This document shows, piece by piece, positions 27,016-34,801 of a stretch of DNA of 64,000 nt. Where the stretch lies: contig JAEWOH010000036.1 in NCBI GenBank assembly GCA_023460955.1, forward strand, positions 19,734 through 83,733, in the 5' to 3' direction. This DNA is from Bacillota bacterium. Its GTDB lineage: Bacteria; Bacillota; Clostridia; Acetivibrionales; DSM-1351. The translations under genes and the position numbers were made by a program. The first letter of the stretch is position 1. Each line of letters opens with the position of its first letter. Under the pieces are notes generated by a model. The model was not told the DNA's origin. It saw only the letters and a list, made by a program, of their open reading frames with translations, and ran no database searches.

Positions 27016-28104
27016 ATGAATAAAGAAATTATGACCAACAACCAGGGTATTTCATTAATTGTATTGTTTATCATAGGGAGTACAACTATTTTAAGTCCAG
27101 GTGGTGAAACAAAGCAAGATGTGTGGATTGCTAATTTATTAGCATTATTAATGGCACTTCCTGTAATTCTTGTTTATGCAAGAATTTTATCCATTTTCCC
27201 CGGAGAGGATTTATTTGATATATTGAATAAAGTGTTTGGAAAAATATTTGGCAAAATAACTGGCTTGATTTTTATTTGGTATTCATTTCATCTTGGGGCT
27301 ATAATACTGAGAAATTTTTCCGAGTTTATTCATATAGTATCTCTGGTCAGGACTCCTCAGTTGATTATTGTTTTGTTTACAGGACTTATATGCATATGGT
27401 TTGTAAGAGCAGGTATTGAAGTGATAGGGAGATGGGCGGGTTTTTTTCTCCCTATTATTTTGTTTATAATGATATGTACTATGCTCTTAACATTAACACA
27501 AGCAGACATAAAAAATTTAAAACCTGTTTTGTACAATGGCTTTCACCCGATAATTAAAGGTGCATTCTTAATTTTTACTTTTCCATTAGGTGAAACTGTG
27601 GTTTTTATGATGGCTTTTTGGTCAGTCAAGAGAAAGTTTAAACCTTTTAAAGTATATACAATTGGGTTAGTCTGCGGAACTGTTATTCTATTAACACTAA
27701 GCGTTAGAAATTTACTTGTATTAGGTGTAGAAACTTCATCCAATCTATATTTTCCTACTTATTCAGCGGTCAGCATGACTGAAATAGGAACTTTTCTGCA
27801 AAGGATTGAAATCGTTGTAGCTGTTGTATTTATATTGACAGGGATTGCCAAAATAGGGGTGTGCCTTTATGCGGCATGTAATGGTGTAGCAAAAGTATTT
27901 AACTTAACAAGTTCTAGAGAGATTACAGCGCCTATTGGTTTGCTAATGATGAGTCTATCATGCTTTATTTATACAAGTACGATGGAAATGTTTGAGTGGG
28001 CAAGTAAAATATATCTGTATTATGCGATCCCGTTTCAGATAATATTACCGATTATTATTTGGATTAGTGCAGAAATTAAATTACGCTTATCAAAACAAAA
28101 ATGA
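27016..28104 (+). CDS. gerB: Spore germination receptor permease subunit B (GerB/GerKB family)
   Basis: A 362-residue integral membrane protein with about ten hydrophobic segments, of the amino acid/polyamine/organocation transporter fold used by GerB subunits. SPGGETKQDVW near residue 29-39 and the FPGEDLFDILNKVFGK region match the family. It binds the germinant in related receptors. It is the last gene of the operon and is followed by a strong terminator. Confidence 0.92.
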   Translation: MNKEIMTNNQGISLIVLFIIGSTTILSPGGETKQDVWIANLLALLMALPVILVYARILSIFPGEDLFDILNKVFGKIFGKITGLIFIWYSFHLGAIILRNFSEFIHIVSLVRTPQLIIVLFTGLICIWFVRAGIEVIGRWAGFFLPIILFIMICTMLLTLTQADIKNLKPVLYNGFHPIIKGAFLIFTFPLGETVVFMMAFWSVKRKFKPFKVYTIGLVCGTVILLTLSVRNLLVLGVETSSNLYFPTYSAVSMTEIGTFLQRIEIVVAVVFILTGIAKIGVCLYAACNGVAKVFNLTSSREITAPIGLLMMSLSCFIYTSTMEMFEWASKIYLYYAIPFQIILPIIIWISAEIKLRLSKQK

Positions 28105-28173
28105 AACAGGATTTTATAGTTAAGTTATTTGTTAAGTAATACGATGCTGGGCTAGATTTCATTCTAATTTAAG

Positions 28174-28222
28174 AAAAAATCGCTATCTATGATTAGTATT
28201 AAATCATAAACCGCGATTTTTT
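28174..28222 (+). terminator. Terminator of the ger operon
   Basis: AAAAAATCGC (28174-28183) pairs with GCGATTTTTT (28213-28222), with a second inner stem TATGATT/AATCATA, followed by more T. Confidence 0.85.
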
Positions 28223-28339
28223 TTGTATATATACAGATTATTCTATATGCGATTAAGGTAATTACCATTAATTAAGTAAATATGGTAAAATACTACTTGT
28301 ACAAATTGTATAATAAGCTTTTAGGAGGTTTCCAATATA

Positions 28340-28855
28340 ATGGTAACAAACGAGATAATTTCAATTCTACTTAAACTTCAGCAAGAAGCAATATCTACCG
28401 GCAATCCTCCATTTGCCGCAGTAATAATTGTTGATGATAAAGTGATTTCAGCTAGTCATAATAATTCTCGAGCATCGGGGAATCCACTTGAACATGCGGA
28501 AATGTCAGCAATTCAATTTGCAATTAAGAATTATGGCTCCGAGATTCTATTAAAAGCACATTTAATATCTTCAAATGAACCATGCCCAATGTGTATTGGT
28601 GCTTGTATATGGTCGGGGATCCCAGAAGTATCCTATTTTGTATCTCAAGAACAAGTTGCAGCCATACGTGGGTGGGGAAAATTTATGTCAGCACATAAAA
28701 TCGCTGAAATTGATGATTCAGGTATAATTATAAATGGACCAATGGAGAATGATGAAATGCTGAGAAATCATCGAGAATTTTGGACAGCAGGAAACAACTC
28801 AGAATTTAAACATTCAATTCATTTAGCAGATTGCAAAACTACTAAGGAGTCATAA
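28340..28855 (+). CDS. Zinc-dependent nucleoside/guanine deaminase family protein
   Basis: A 171-residue CDA-fold deaminase. The zinc and catalytic residues are H52 and E54 in HAEMSAI and the C82/C85 pair in PCPMCIGAC. The length and the extended C terminus fit guanine deaminase or a related base deaminase better than TadA, but the substrate is not certain. TTAGGAGGTTT precedes the start. Confidence 0.85.
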   Translation: MVTNEIISILLKLQQEAISTGNPPFAAVIIVDDKVISASHNNSRASGNPLEHAEMSAIQFAIKNYGSEILLKAHLISSNEPCPMCIGACIWSGIPEVSYFVSQEQVAAIRGWGKFMSAHKIAEIDDSGIIINGPMENDEMLRNHREFWTAGNNSEFKHSIHLADCKTTKES

Positions 28856-28996
28856 TTAAAATCCAAGCCAGTGACTTTGGAGATTTTCTGGCTCATCTGA
28901 AGCTTGAGATAGATCACCGAGAAATTACAAGGAAATTCCGGACGATATTTCAGAATCCAGTGATACTTTTACATATGAAAATGGAGGTGCTAAATA

Positions 28997-30499
28997 ATGG
29001 CTAAAGCTATAATGATTCAAGGTACAGCTTCAAATGCAGGTAAGAGTATTATTACCGCAGGCTTATGCCGCATTTTCTCACAGGATGGATATAAAGTGGC
29101 TCCCTTCAAATCACAGAACATGGCCCTTAATTCATTTATTACAGATGATGGTCTAGAGATGGGAAGGGCACAAGTTGTTCAGGCAGAAGCAGCCTATAGA
29201 AAACCTGACATAAGAATGAATCCTATTTTACTGAAGCCTACAAGCGACAAAGGCTCGCAGGTTATTTTAAATGGTGAAGTTGTAGGTAATACAAATTCTG
29301 AGGATTATTATAAAAACAAAGAAATGTATATCCAAGAAATTATGAAGAGCTATAATTCTCTTGCAGCTGAAAATGATATCATCATTATTGAGGGGGCTGG
29401 AAGCCCGGCTGAAATAAACCTAAAAGAAATCGATTTTGTTAATATGGGAATGGCAAAAATGGCTAACGCTCCTGTTTTAATCGTAGGAGATATTGACAGA
29501 GGGGGTGTCTTTGCTTCTCTTTATGGAACATATATGCTCCAAGATGAAACAGAAAGAAAGTATATTAAAGGAAATATAATCAACAAGTTCTACGGTGATG
29601 TTAAATTACTTGAACCTGGGCTAAAAATGCTTGAAGACCTTATACCTGTTCCAACGGTTGGAGTTGTTCCATATATGCAGCTTAAAATAGATGATGAAGA
29701 CAGTATATCCGATGTTCTTGAAAATAGCTCTTCTAAAGCTAATGTTGATATTGGAGTAGTAAGACTACCTAAAATATCTAATTATACGGATTTTAATGCT
29801 TTTGAAATTGTATTAGGAAGCAAAGTCAGATATATTTCAGATGCAAAAGAGTTTAATAACCCTGATTTGCTTATTTTGCCGGGTACAAAGAACACAATAG
29901 ATGACTTAAAGTGGTTAAGAGCTTGTGGACTTGAAGAAGAAATATTGAAGTATGCAAGTAATGGAAATCCTATATTCGGTATTTGCGGAGGCTTTCAAAT
30001 GCTCTGTAAAACACTGAAGGATCCTCAAAATGTTGAGGGTGGTGGCGAGATTAGAGGTCTGGGACTTATTAATGCTCACACCATATTCAGAAAAGAAAAG
30101 ATCAGAACAAGAGTTCGCGGCATTTTTGAGAACTCCGGAGGTATCTTTTCAGCACTTAACGGTTTAAGTTTCGAAGGTTACGAAATACATATGGGTATTA
30201 CAGACGCATCGGGCTATTTATCAAAATTAAAGTGTTCTGACGGGCAGGAAAAAACCGACGGCATATGCCAAGATAACGTTTACGGAAGCTATGTTCATGG
30301 TATTTTTGATAATGTCGAAATTTTGACCGTTATTATTAAAGCCCTATATAAAAGGAAAGGGCTCAACTTTAACGTTCCGGTTAAAGTTGATTTAAGAACC
30401 CATAAAGAAAATGAATATAACCAATTGGCTAAAGTGCTTCGTGAAGTACTAGATATAGACTATATATACAAAATTATCAATGAAGGTATTAAGTTATAG
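28997..30499 (+). CDS. cobQ: Cobyric acid synthase
   Basis: A 500-residue ATP- and glutamine-dependent amidase that makes four amidations on adenosylcobyrinic a,c-diamide in cobalamin synthesis. The N-terminal dethiobiotin-synthase-like part has GTASNAGKS (about 9-17), and the C-terminal class I glutaminase domain has the nucleophile cysteine in FGICGGFQML, with the partner His in GSYVHGIF. It is an isolated cob gene here; no cobalamin riboswitch is evident upstream. Confidence 0.94.
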   Translation: MAKAIMIQGTASNAGKSIITAGLCRIFSQDGYKVAPFKSQNMALNSFITDDGLEMGRAQVVQAEAAYRKPDIRMNPILLKPTSDKGSQVILNGEVVGNTNSEDYYKNKEMYIQEIMKSYNSLAAENDIIIIEGAGSPAEINLKEIDFVNMGMAKMANAPVLIVGDIDRGGVFASLYGTYMLQDETERKYIKGNIINKFYGDVKLLEPGLKMLEDLIPVPTVGVVPYMQLKIDDEDSISDVLENSSSKANVDIGVVRLPKISNYTDFNAFEIVLGSKVRYISDAKEFNNPDLLILPGTKNTIDDLKWLRACGLEEEILKYASNGNPIFGICGGFQMLCKTLKDPQNVEGGGEIRGLGLINAHTIFRKEKIRTRVRGIFENSGGIFSALNGLSFEGYEIHMGITDASGYLSKLKCSDGQEKTDGICQDNVYGSYVHGIFDNVEILTVIIKALYKRKGLNFNVPVKVDLRTHKENEYNQLAKVLREVLDIDYIYKIINEGIKL

Positions 30500-30675
30500 A
30501 TAAAAATGTACTTTTGCAACACTAGGATTGCTTCAAAATAAAAATAACATTATTAAAAGCTAGCAAGCAGATGCAAATTTAATATAAAAAATATTATACC
30601 ATGCTAATTTACTGGGACAAGGGATAATCTATAACAATTTTTATCCAGATACTAAACAACCACTTAAGTCCACCA

Positions 30676-30705
30676 AATTACGCGAAATTATTATTTCGCG
30701 TAATT
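30676..30705. repeat. 13-bp perfect palindromic hairpin
   Basis: AATTACGCGAAAT (30676-30688) and its exact complement (30693-30705) around a 4-base loop, followed on the plus strand by GTAGTAATTTTT. It could be a terminator for a lost gene or the end of a mobile element. It lies just before an integrase remnant in the 529-base gap behind cobQ; the rest of 30500-30675 shows nothing I can assign. Confidence 0.6.
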
Positions 30706-30763
30706 GTAGTAATTTTTGATAGGATACATAGCCCCACATCTTTTTTTGTCTGATGACTGTTGA

Positions 30764-31024
30764 TTAAAGTATAACTTACAACTTTTCTGCTTTGACTGCG
30801 ATAATAGATATGGAAATGTGAGTATTCTGTCTTTAAAAGAGTCTCTTGGACACAAAGATATTTATTTATATTCATTTAATGGAAAAAGATCTAGAATAAG
30901 CTGCTACAAAAAATCCTCTCTCAGGTTACAGAAAATAGTTATTAAAAATAATTTCAAAATACTTATATGTTGCTATAAGAAATTTCTTTCAAATTCATTA
31001 CGCTTCTCGTCAATTTCTAACTGA
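30764..31024 (+). pseudogene. Decayed C-terminal end of a tyrosine recombinase
   Basis: An open frame with no start or ribosome site reads RYGNVSILSLKESLGHKDI at about 30806-30862. This matches box II of tyrosine recombinases and is close to YGNVDIRALQELLGHQSI in the recombinase at 15565-16566. The catalytic Tyr motif is missing and the following residues are basic nonsense. It is a remnant of an integrase and marks past DNA insertion at the edge of the accessory region. Confidence 0.6.
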
Positions 31025-31028
31025 TGTG

Positions 31029-31250
31029 TTATTCGCCTTCTTTCAATGGCACACCAATATTCTTTATAAAATAATCTACATCCCTATTACCCGTTCTTTC
31101 AGCTTCTTCAGTAAAAAAACAGCCAGGTAAACCACCTTTGGTACGATGGAATAAAACACATGAACAACATTTACCCCAATTTTCGCAATGTGTAAATGTG
31201 CATTTGCATTTATTATCATTTCCAAGGTTATCGTTACGAGTACAAGTCAT
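31029..31250 (-). CDS. Cys-rich DUF6485-like small protein
   Basis: A 73-residue protein with seven cysteines in CxCTFTHCENWGKCCSC and GCFF spacings, a likely metal site. The tail (NRDVDYFIKNIG) is conserved-looking and helical. I believe this is the DUF6485 family of Clostridia, but no function is known. It is the last gene of the operon MarR, C_GCAxxG, methyltransferase, this gene. GGGGG precedes the ATG. Confidence 0.75.
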   Translation of the reverse strand: MTCTRNDNLGNDNKCKCTFTHCENWGKCCSCVLFHRTKGGLPGCFFTEEAERTGNRDVDYFIKNIGVPLKEGE

Positions 31251-31268
31251 AATAAACCCCCATAAATT

Positions 31269-31892
31269 TTATTTTTCTCCGCAAACAGCAAATATGCTAA
31301 TTGCTGCTTGGTCGCACCCGCAGCTGGAACTTGCGCAACAGTTGCCACCGGCACAATCAATTACAATATTTTTAAGCCCTGCAGAAGTGAACCAATCCTT
31401 AACATCTTCTCGCTTAAATCCAAGCCATCGATCATGTTGTTCAAGTTTTAAGAACTCATGATCATGTTTATCCAAATCGGTTATTACCAGTTTACCGCCT
31501 GGTTTAAGAATTCTAGTCATTTCTTTTATAGCTGTTAAAGGATCTTCAACATGATGTAGGTACATATTTGCCATGGTATAATCGACAAAATCGTTTTCAA
31601 TAGGCAAGGCTTCAGCTTCACCATAACGATATTCAATTCCCATAGTGTTTCCAAACTTTGCTTTCATCTGTTCCAACATTTCTTGTGATCTGTCAACAGC
31701 TATAACTTTTAGGCCCCTATTTTTAAGCCCTTCAGTTACAAAACCCGTCCCTGCTCCTATGTCTGCAGCCAATTCTCCCTCTTTTACATTTGCAAGGCTA
31801 TATGCCTTTTCACGAACGGCTTCTGAGAAAAATCCTTGGCGCATTGTATCCCACTGGCCAGAGACTTCGTTAAAATAGACCTTACTGTCCAT
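31269..31892 (-). CDS. Class I SAM-dependent methyltransferase with Cys-rich tail
   Basis: A 207-residue methyltransferase with motif I DIGAGTGF (44-51), the acidic VIAVDRSQ, and LKPGGKLVITDLDKHDHEFL. The C-terminal end has six cysteines (C180, C185, C186, C191, C193, C204; GNCCASSSCGC), which is unusual and could bind a soft metal or metalloid. I use the ATG after AGGAGAG (31892); a GTG three codons upstream is in frame. Neighbours are Cys-rich proteins under a MarR regulator. Substrate unknown; arsenic or a thiol compound is an inference only. Confidence 0.82.
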   Translation of the reverse strand: MDSKVYFNEVSGQWDTMRQGFFSEAVREKAYSLANVKEGELAADIGAGTGFVTEGLKNRGLKVIAVDRSQEMLEQMKAKFGNTMGIEYRYGEAEALPIENDFVDYTMANMYLHHVEDPLTAIKEMTRILKPGGKLVITDLDKHDHEFLKLEQHDRWLGFKREDVKDWFTSAGLKNIVIDCAGGNCCASSSCGCDQAAISIFAVCGEK

Positions 31893-31905
31893 GTGTTTCA
31901 CTCTC

Positions 31906-32352
31906 CTATCTATTTAACTCTAATAACTCTTCAACAATTTTGGAAGAATCTTTAATCAATTTTGGGCAAATGGTCACAAAAAGCTTCTTTTCTCTTGCCT
32001 CATTCATTTCTTGTGGGACACTGATATCATAACCTAATAGTTCCTTACATCTGACTGACTCATGCAATGCTATAAACTTTCTTGTATATTCCTGAACAAG
32101 AGTATAGGTTTTTTCCTTTGCAGCATTATCATCCGCATTAACTTTCCCATGTTTTAAACCTATTATCATGAATGCACCAGTTACAGCTCCACAGGCCTCT
32201 CCGATATGCCCCATACCTCCTCCGAAGCCACCATCAATTCTCAGGGCTAGTTCAGGGTCCAATCCTAATTCACTGGAATATGTAGAGAAAACTGCTTGAG
32301 CACAGTTAAACCCACTTGAAAAACATTGTAGAGAACATTCCGACTTTTTCAT
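31906..32352 (-). CDS. C_GCAxxG_C_C family redox protein
   Basis: A 148-residue protein. It has the defining GEACGAVTGAFM core (GCAxxG-type motif), the upstream NCAQAVF cysteine, and the downstream VRCKELLGYD and VTICPKLI cysteines of this family. Members are thought to be redox-active or to bind Fe-S clusters, with no defined reaction. The start follows GAGGTAAGG. It lies between the marR and methyltransferase genes. Confidence 0.88.
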   Translation of the reverse strand: MKKSECSLQCFSSGFNCAQAVFSTYSSELGLDPELALRIDGGFGGGMGHIGEACGAVTGAFMIIGLKHGKVNADDNAAKEKTYTLVQEYTRKFIALHESVRCKELLGYDISVPQEMNEAREKKLFVTICPKLIKDSSKIVEELLELNR

Positions 32353-32397
32353 AGCCTTACCTCACTCTATAAATAATTTAGCAGCAGAATTTTCAAC

Positions 32398-32838
32398 TTA
32401 CCGTTCATTTTTTCCAATAGCCTCAATAAGAATTTGTAAACTTTCAAGTACTTGTTGCTTCTTATTATCTGGTATTGAACCATATACTTTACTAAAATAT
32501 GAATTCATGTCGACTTCAATGCCTTCAAATAGCCTTGAACCACTTTCGGTAAGGGAAATAGTTACATACCTTCTGTCCTTTGGATCGATATCCCTTTTGG
32601 CAAGTTCCAAAGTAACCAAATTATTAACTGTCCTGCTCATTGTACTGTTTTCAAGGTTCAACGATTCTGCAAGTTCATTTAGTGAAATACTCTTAACGCG
32701 TCCTATTTCAACTAAAGCATGACATTGACCAAGAGTTATATCACAACATGAACCTTGTTTTTCCTGCAAAATACCGAGTTTTCTCTCAAGTATTCTTATC
32801 ATCTCTCGTAATTGTTTAGTTTCATCAGTAAATTTCAT
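32398..32838 (-). CDS. MarR family transcriptional regulator
   Basis: A 146-residue winged-helix regulator. SLNELAESLNLENSTMSRTVNNLVTLEL is split across helices 3-4, and the wing is DPKDRRYVTISLT. It carries CCDITLGQCHALVEI near residue 32, cysteines that could sense oxidants or metals. It heads the operon to 31029. A 13-bp operator-like palindrome spans its own -35 element, so autorepression is likely. Confidence 0.88.
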   Translation of the reverse strand: MKFTDETKQLREMIRILERKLGILQEKQGSCCDITLGQCHALVEIGRVKSISLNELAESLNLENSTMSRTVNNLVTLELAKRDIDPKDRRYVTISLTESGSRLFEGIEVDMNSYFSKVYGSIPDNKKQQVLESLQILIEAIGKNER

Positions 32839-32862
32839 TGTGTTTTATTACCTCCCACAATA

Positions 32863-32892
32863 ATTGTAACATAAAATAGTTGCAACGTGCAA
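32863..32892 (-). promoter_or_regulatory. Promoter of the marR operon
   Basis: On the minus strand TTGCAC (32892-32887) and TACAAT (32868-32863) are 18 bases apart. Transcription would begin near 32856, just upstream of the marR ribosome site GGGAGGT. Confidence 0.6.
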
Positions 32893-32900
32893 CTATTTTA
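32872..32900. promoter_or_regulatory. MarR operator-like inverted repeat
   Basis: Perfect 13-bp arms TAAAATAGTTGCA (32872-32884) and TGCAACTATTTTA (32888-32900) with a 3-base spacer. It covers the -35 element of the marR promoter. Length and half-site TTGCA fit MarR-type operators. Confidence 0.8.
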
Positions 32901-32968
32901 TTAATTTTTTCAACCCTATATTCTCTTCTCACTGTGTAAAAACTTCTAATTAATTTGCTATTTAAATA

Positions 32969-33018
32969 AAATAAAAAGACAGGAATCATATAGTAGATTT
33001 CATCCTGTCTTTTTATTT
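32969..33018 (-). terminator. 16-bp perfect terminator after the GH1 gene
   Basis: AAATAAAAAGACAGGA (32969-32984) and its exact complement (33003-33018) with an 18-base loop. It ends minus-strand transcripts from the glycosidase gene. Confidence 0.85.
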
Positions 33019-33069
33019 AAGATGTTTAGCATATTTCTATTTACTATGTTATCAATTTTGGTTATATGC

Positions 33070-34422
33070 TTATTGATCAGCTATTAAGCCATTCCGTTTT
33101 ATAACGTCCTTGTACCAAAGTCCACTCTTCTTAATTATACGTTTTTGTGATTGATAATCAATATAAACCAATCCAAACCTTTTGGAATAACCAAGATTCC
33201 ATTCAAAATTATCCATGAAGGACCAGACATAATATCCCGCTAAATTAACCCCATCCATAATAGCTTTATGAGCTTGAGTAATATGGTCATTCAGATAGCT
33301 AATGCGATTATCATCTTCAACTTGCCCCTTATTATTTACAATGTCCTTAAAAGCTGCTCCGTTTTCGGTAATCATTAATTTAATACCTTGATACTCATTA
33401 TGTAAATACATCAGTAGGTCATAAAGACCTTCAGGATAGATTTCCCATCCGGAATCTGTGACAGCCTTTCCGGTTGTTGCAAAAGAGACTTGAAGAAGCT
33501 GACTATCATTATCATGCATTACGGAATTGCTCGAATAATTGTTTACTCCCAGGAAGTCAATTGGTGTGCTTATAATCTCCATATCTGCGATATCAAATTT
33601 CGGAAACACCGACTTATCGGAAAACCAACTTACAATGTTAATTGGATATTCCCCTCTTAATATTGGATCAAGAAACCATCCATTGTAATATTCAGCATAT
33701 CTTCCGGCCGCGGCGATGTCTTTTTCATCTTCGGAAGCAGGATATATGGGATTGAGATTCAGCGTAATCCCAATTTCACCTTTTATCTTCATTTCTCTGA
33801 ATGCTCTGACAGTTAATCCATGGGCAAGAAGTATATTGTGCGAAGCTACTAAAGCAGTTTCAAGATCTGTAATTCCAGGAGGATGACTTCCATACCAGTA
33901 ACCTACAAATGCAGACACCCATGGCTCGTTGAAGGTTATCCATATTGATACCATATCTCCAAGCTCATTGAAAATATATTTGGCATACTGCACAAAACTA
34001 TCTACTGTCTTTCGGGATGTCCATCCTCCAATATCTTGGAGTTTCTGAGGTAAATCCCAGTGATAAAGTGTAACTACAGGAATAATATCATTTTCAACTA
34101 AAAGTTTTAAAAGCTTCTTATAAAAATCGATACCTTTTTGATTTGGATTTCCTTTACCGTCAGGAAAAATTCTTGACCATGAGATGGAGAATCTGTAGGA
34201 TTTTATACCTAGTTCCTTCATCAGCTTTATATCAGTTTCATACAGATTATAGTGATCGCATGCTATGTCACCGGTATCATTATTATAAATATTTCCCGGT
34301 GTATGTGTGAAACGATCCCAAATAGACTCTCCTTTTCCATCTGCATTATAACTGCCTTCTATTTGGTATGAAGCTGTAGAAGTACCCCAGATGAAGCCTT
34401 CAGGAAAAATTAAACCGGCCAT
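33070..34422 (-). CDS. bglA: Beta-glucosidase, glycoside hydrolase family 1
   Basis: A 450-residue intracellular retaining beta-glucosidase or related enzyme. The acid/base is E166 in TFNEPW and the nucleophile E353 in ITENGAAF; the N-terminal FIWGTSTASYQIEG is the GH1 signature. No signal peptide or dockerin, so it hydrolyses imported cellobiose-like sugars in the cytosol. It is the last gene of a minus-strand series with a CCGP-repeat peptide and a GH5 enzyme. Length is standard. Confidence 0.95.
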   Translation of the reverse strand: MAGLIFPEGFIWGTSTASYQIEGSYNADGKGESIWDRFTHTPGNIYNNDTGDIACDHYNLYETDIKLMKELGIKSYRFSISWSRIFPDGKGNPNQKGIDFYKKLLKLLVENDIIPVVTLYHWDLPQKLQDIGGWTSRKTVDSFVQYAKYIFNELGDMVSIWITFNEPWVSAFVGYWYGSHPPGITDLETALVASHNILLAHGLTVRAFREMKIKGEIGITLNLNPIYPASEDEKDIAAAGRYAEYYNGWFLDPILRGEYPINIVSWFSDKSVFPKFDIADMEIISTPIDFLGVNNYSSNSVMHDNDSQLLQVSFATTGKAVTDSGWEIYPEGLYDLLMYLHNEYQGIKLMITENGAAFKDIVNNKGQVEDDNRISYLNDHITQAHKAIMDGVNLAGYYVWSFMDNFEWNLGYSKRFGLVYIDYQSQKRIIKKSGLWYKDVIKRNGLIADQ

Positions 34423-34446
34423 ATTTTCACCTCTGTTTTTTATTCG

Positions 34447-34719
34447 TTATTTACATTCGGAGCAACTACAATCTGACTGTGTAATGGTTTGTGACTTTTC
34501 GGCTTGGTTAGTATTGCAGTTACTTTCTGTATCTCCACAGGAGCTTTTTACAGGGCCACAGCAGGAACTGACCTTTGGACCACAGCACGAAGTGTTTATC
34601 GGGCCGCAACCACAGCCTGTTGACTGATTTGAAGACTTTCCATCCATTGGCCCGCAGCATTCACACTCGAATCCTTCTTCTTTACCTGTTCCCTGCATTG
34701 CTTTTTTAAATTTAAACAT
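34447..34719 (-). CDS. Small CCGP-repeat cysteine-rich protein
   Basis: A 90-residue protein with an excellent AAGGAGGT ribosome site. After a basic N terminus it has repeated CCGP/CGCGP units, including two exact-spacing units of eight residues (CCGPKVSS, CCGPVKSS), then CGD, DCSCSEC. About 19 cysteines in 90 residues suggest a metallothionein-like metal binder. It lies between two glycosidase genes but resembles the Cys-repeat permease further upstream in character. No family is recognised. Confidence 0.75.
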   Translation of the reverse strand: MFKFKKAMQGTGKEEGFECECCGPMDGKSSNQSTGCGCGPINTSCCGPKVSSCCGPVKSSCGDTESNCNTNQAEKSQTITQSDCSCSECK

Positions 34720-34801
34720 AAAACTACCTCCTTAAATAAATTGTTCTTATATAAAATAAGACGATGTGCTATGTAAAAAGACGCAAAAGCTGTTCTTTAA
34801 T

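Noticed and set aside
28856..28996. A cobalamin riboswitch before cobQ
   Set aside because: AAGCCAGTGA hints at it, but the B12 box and the other conserved blocks are missing and the DNA reads as an open frame.
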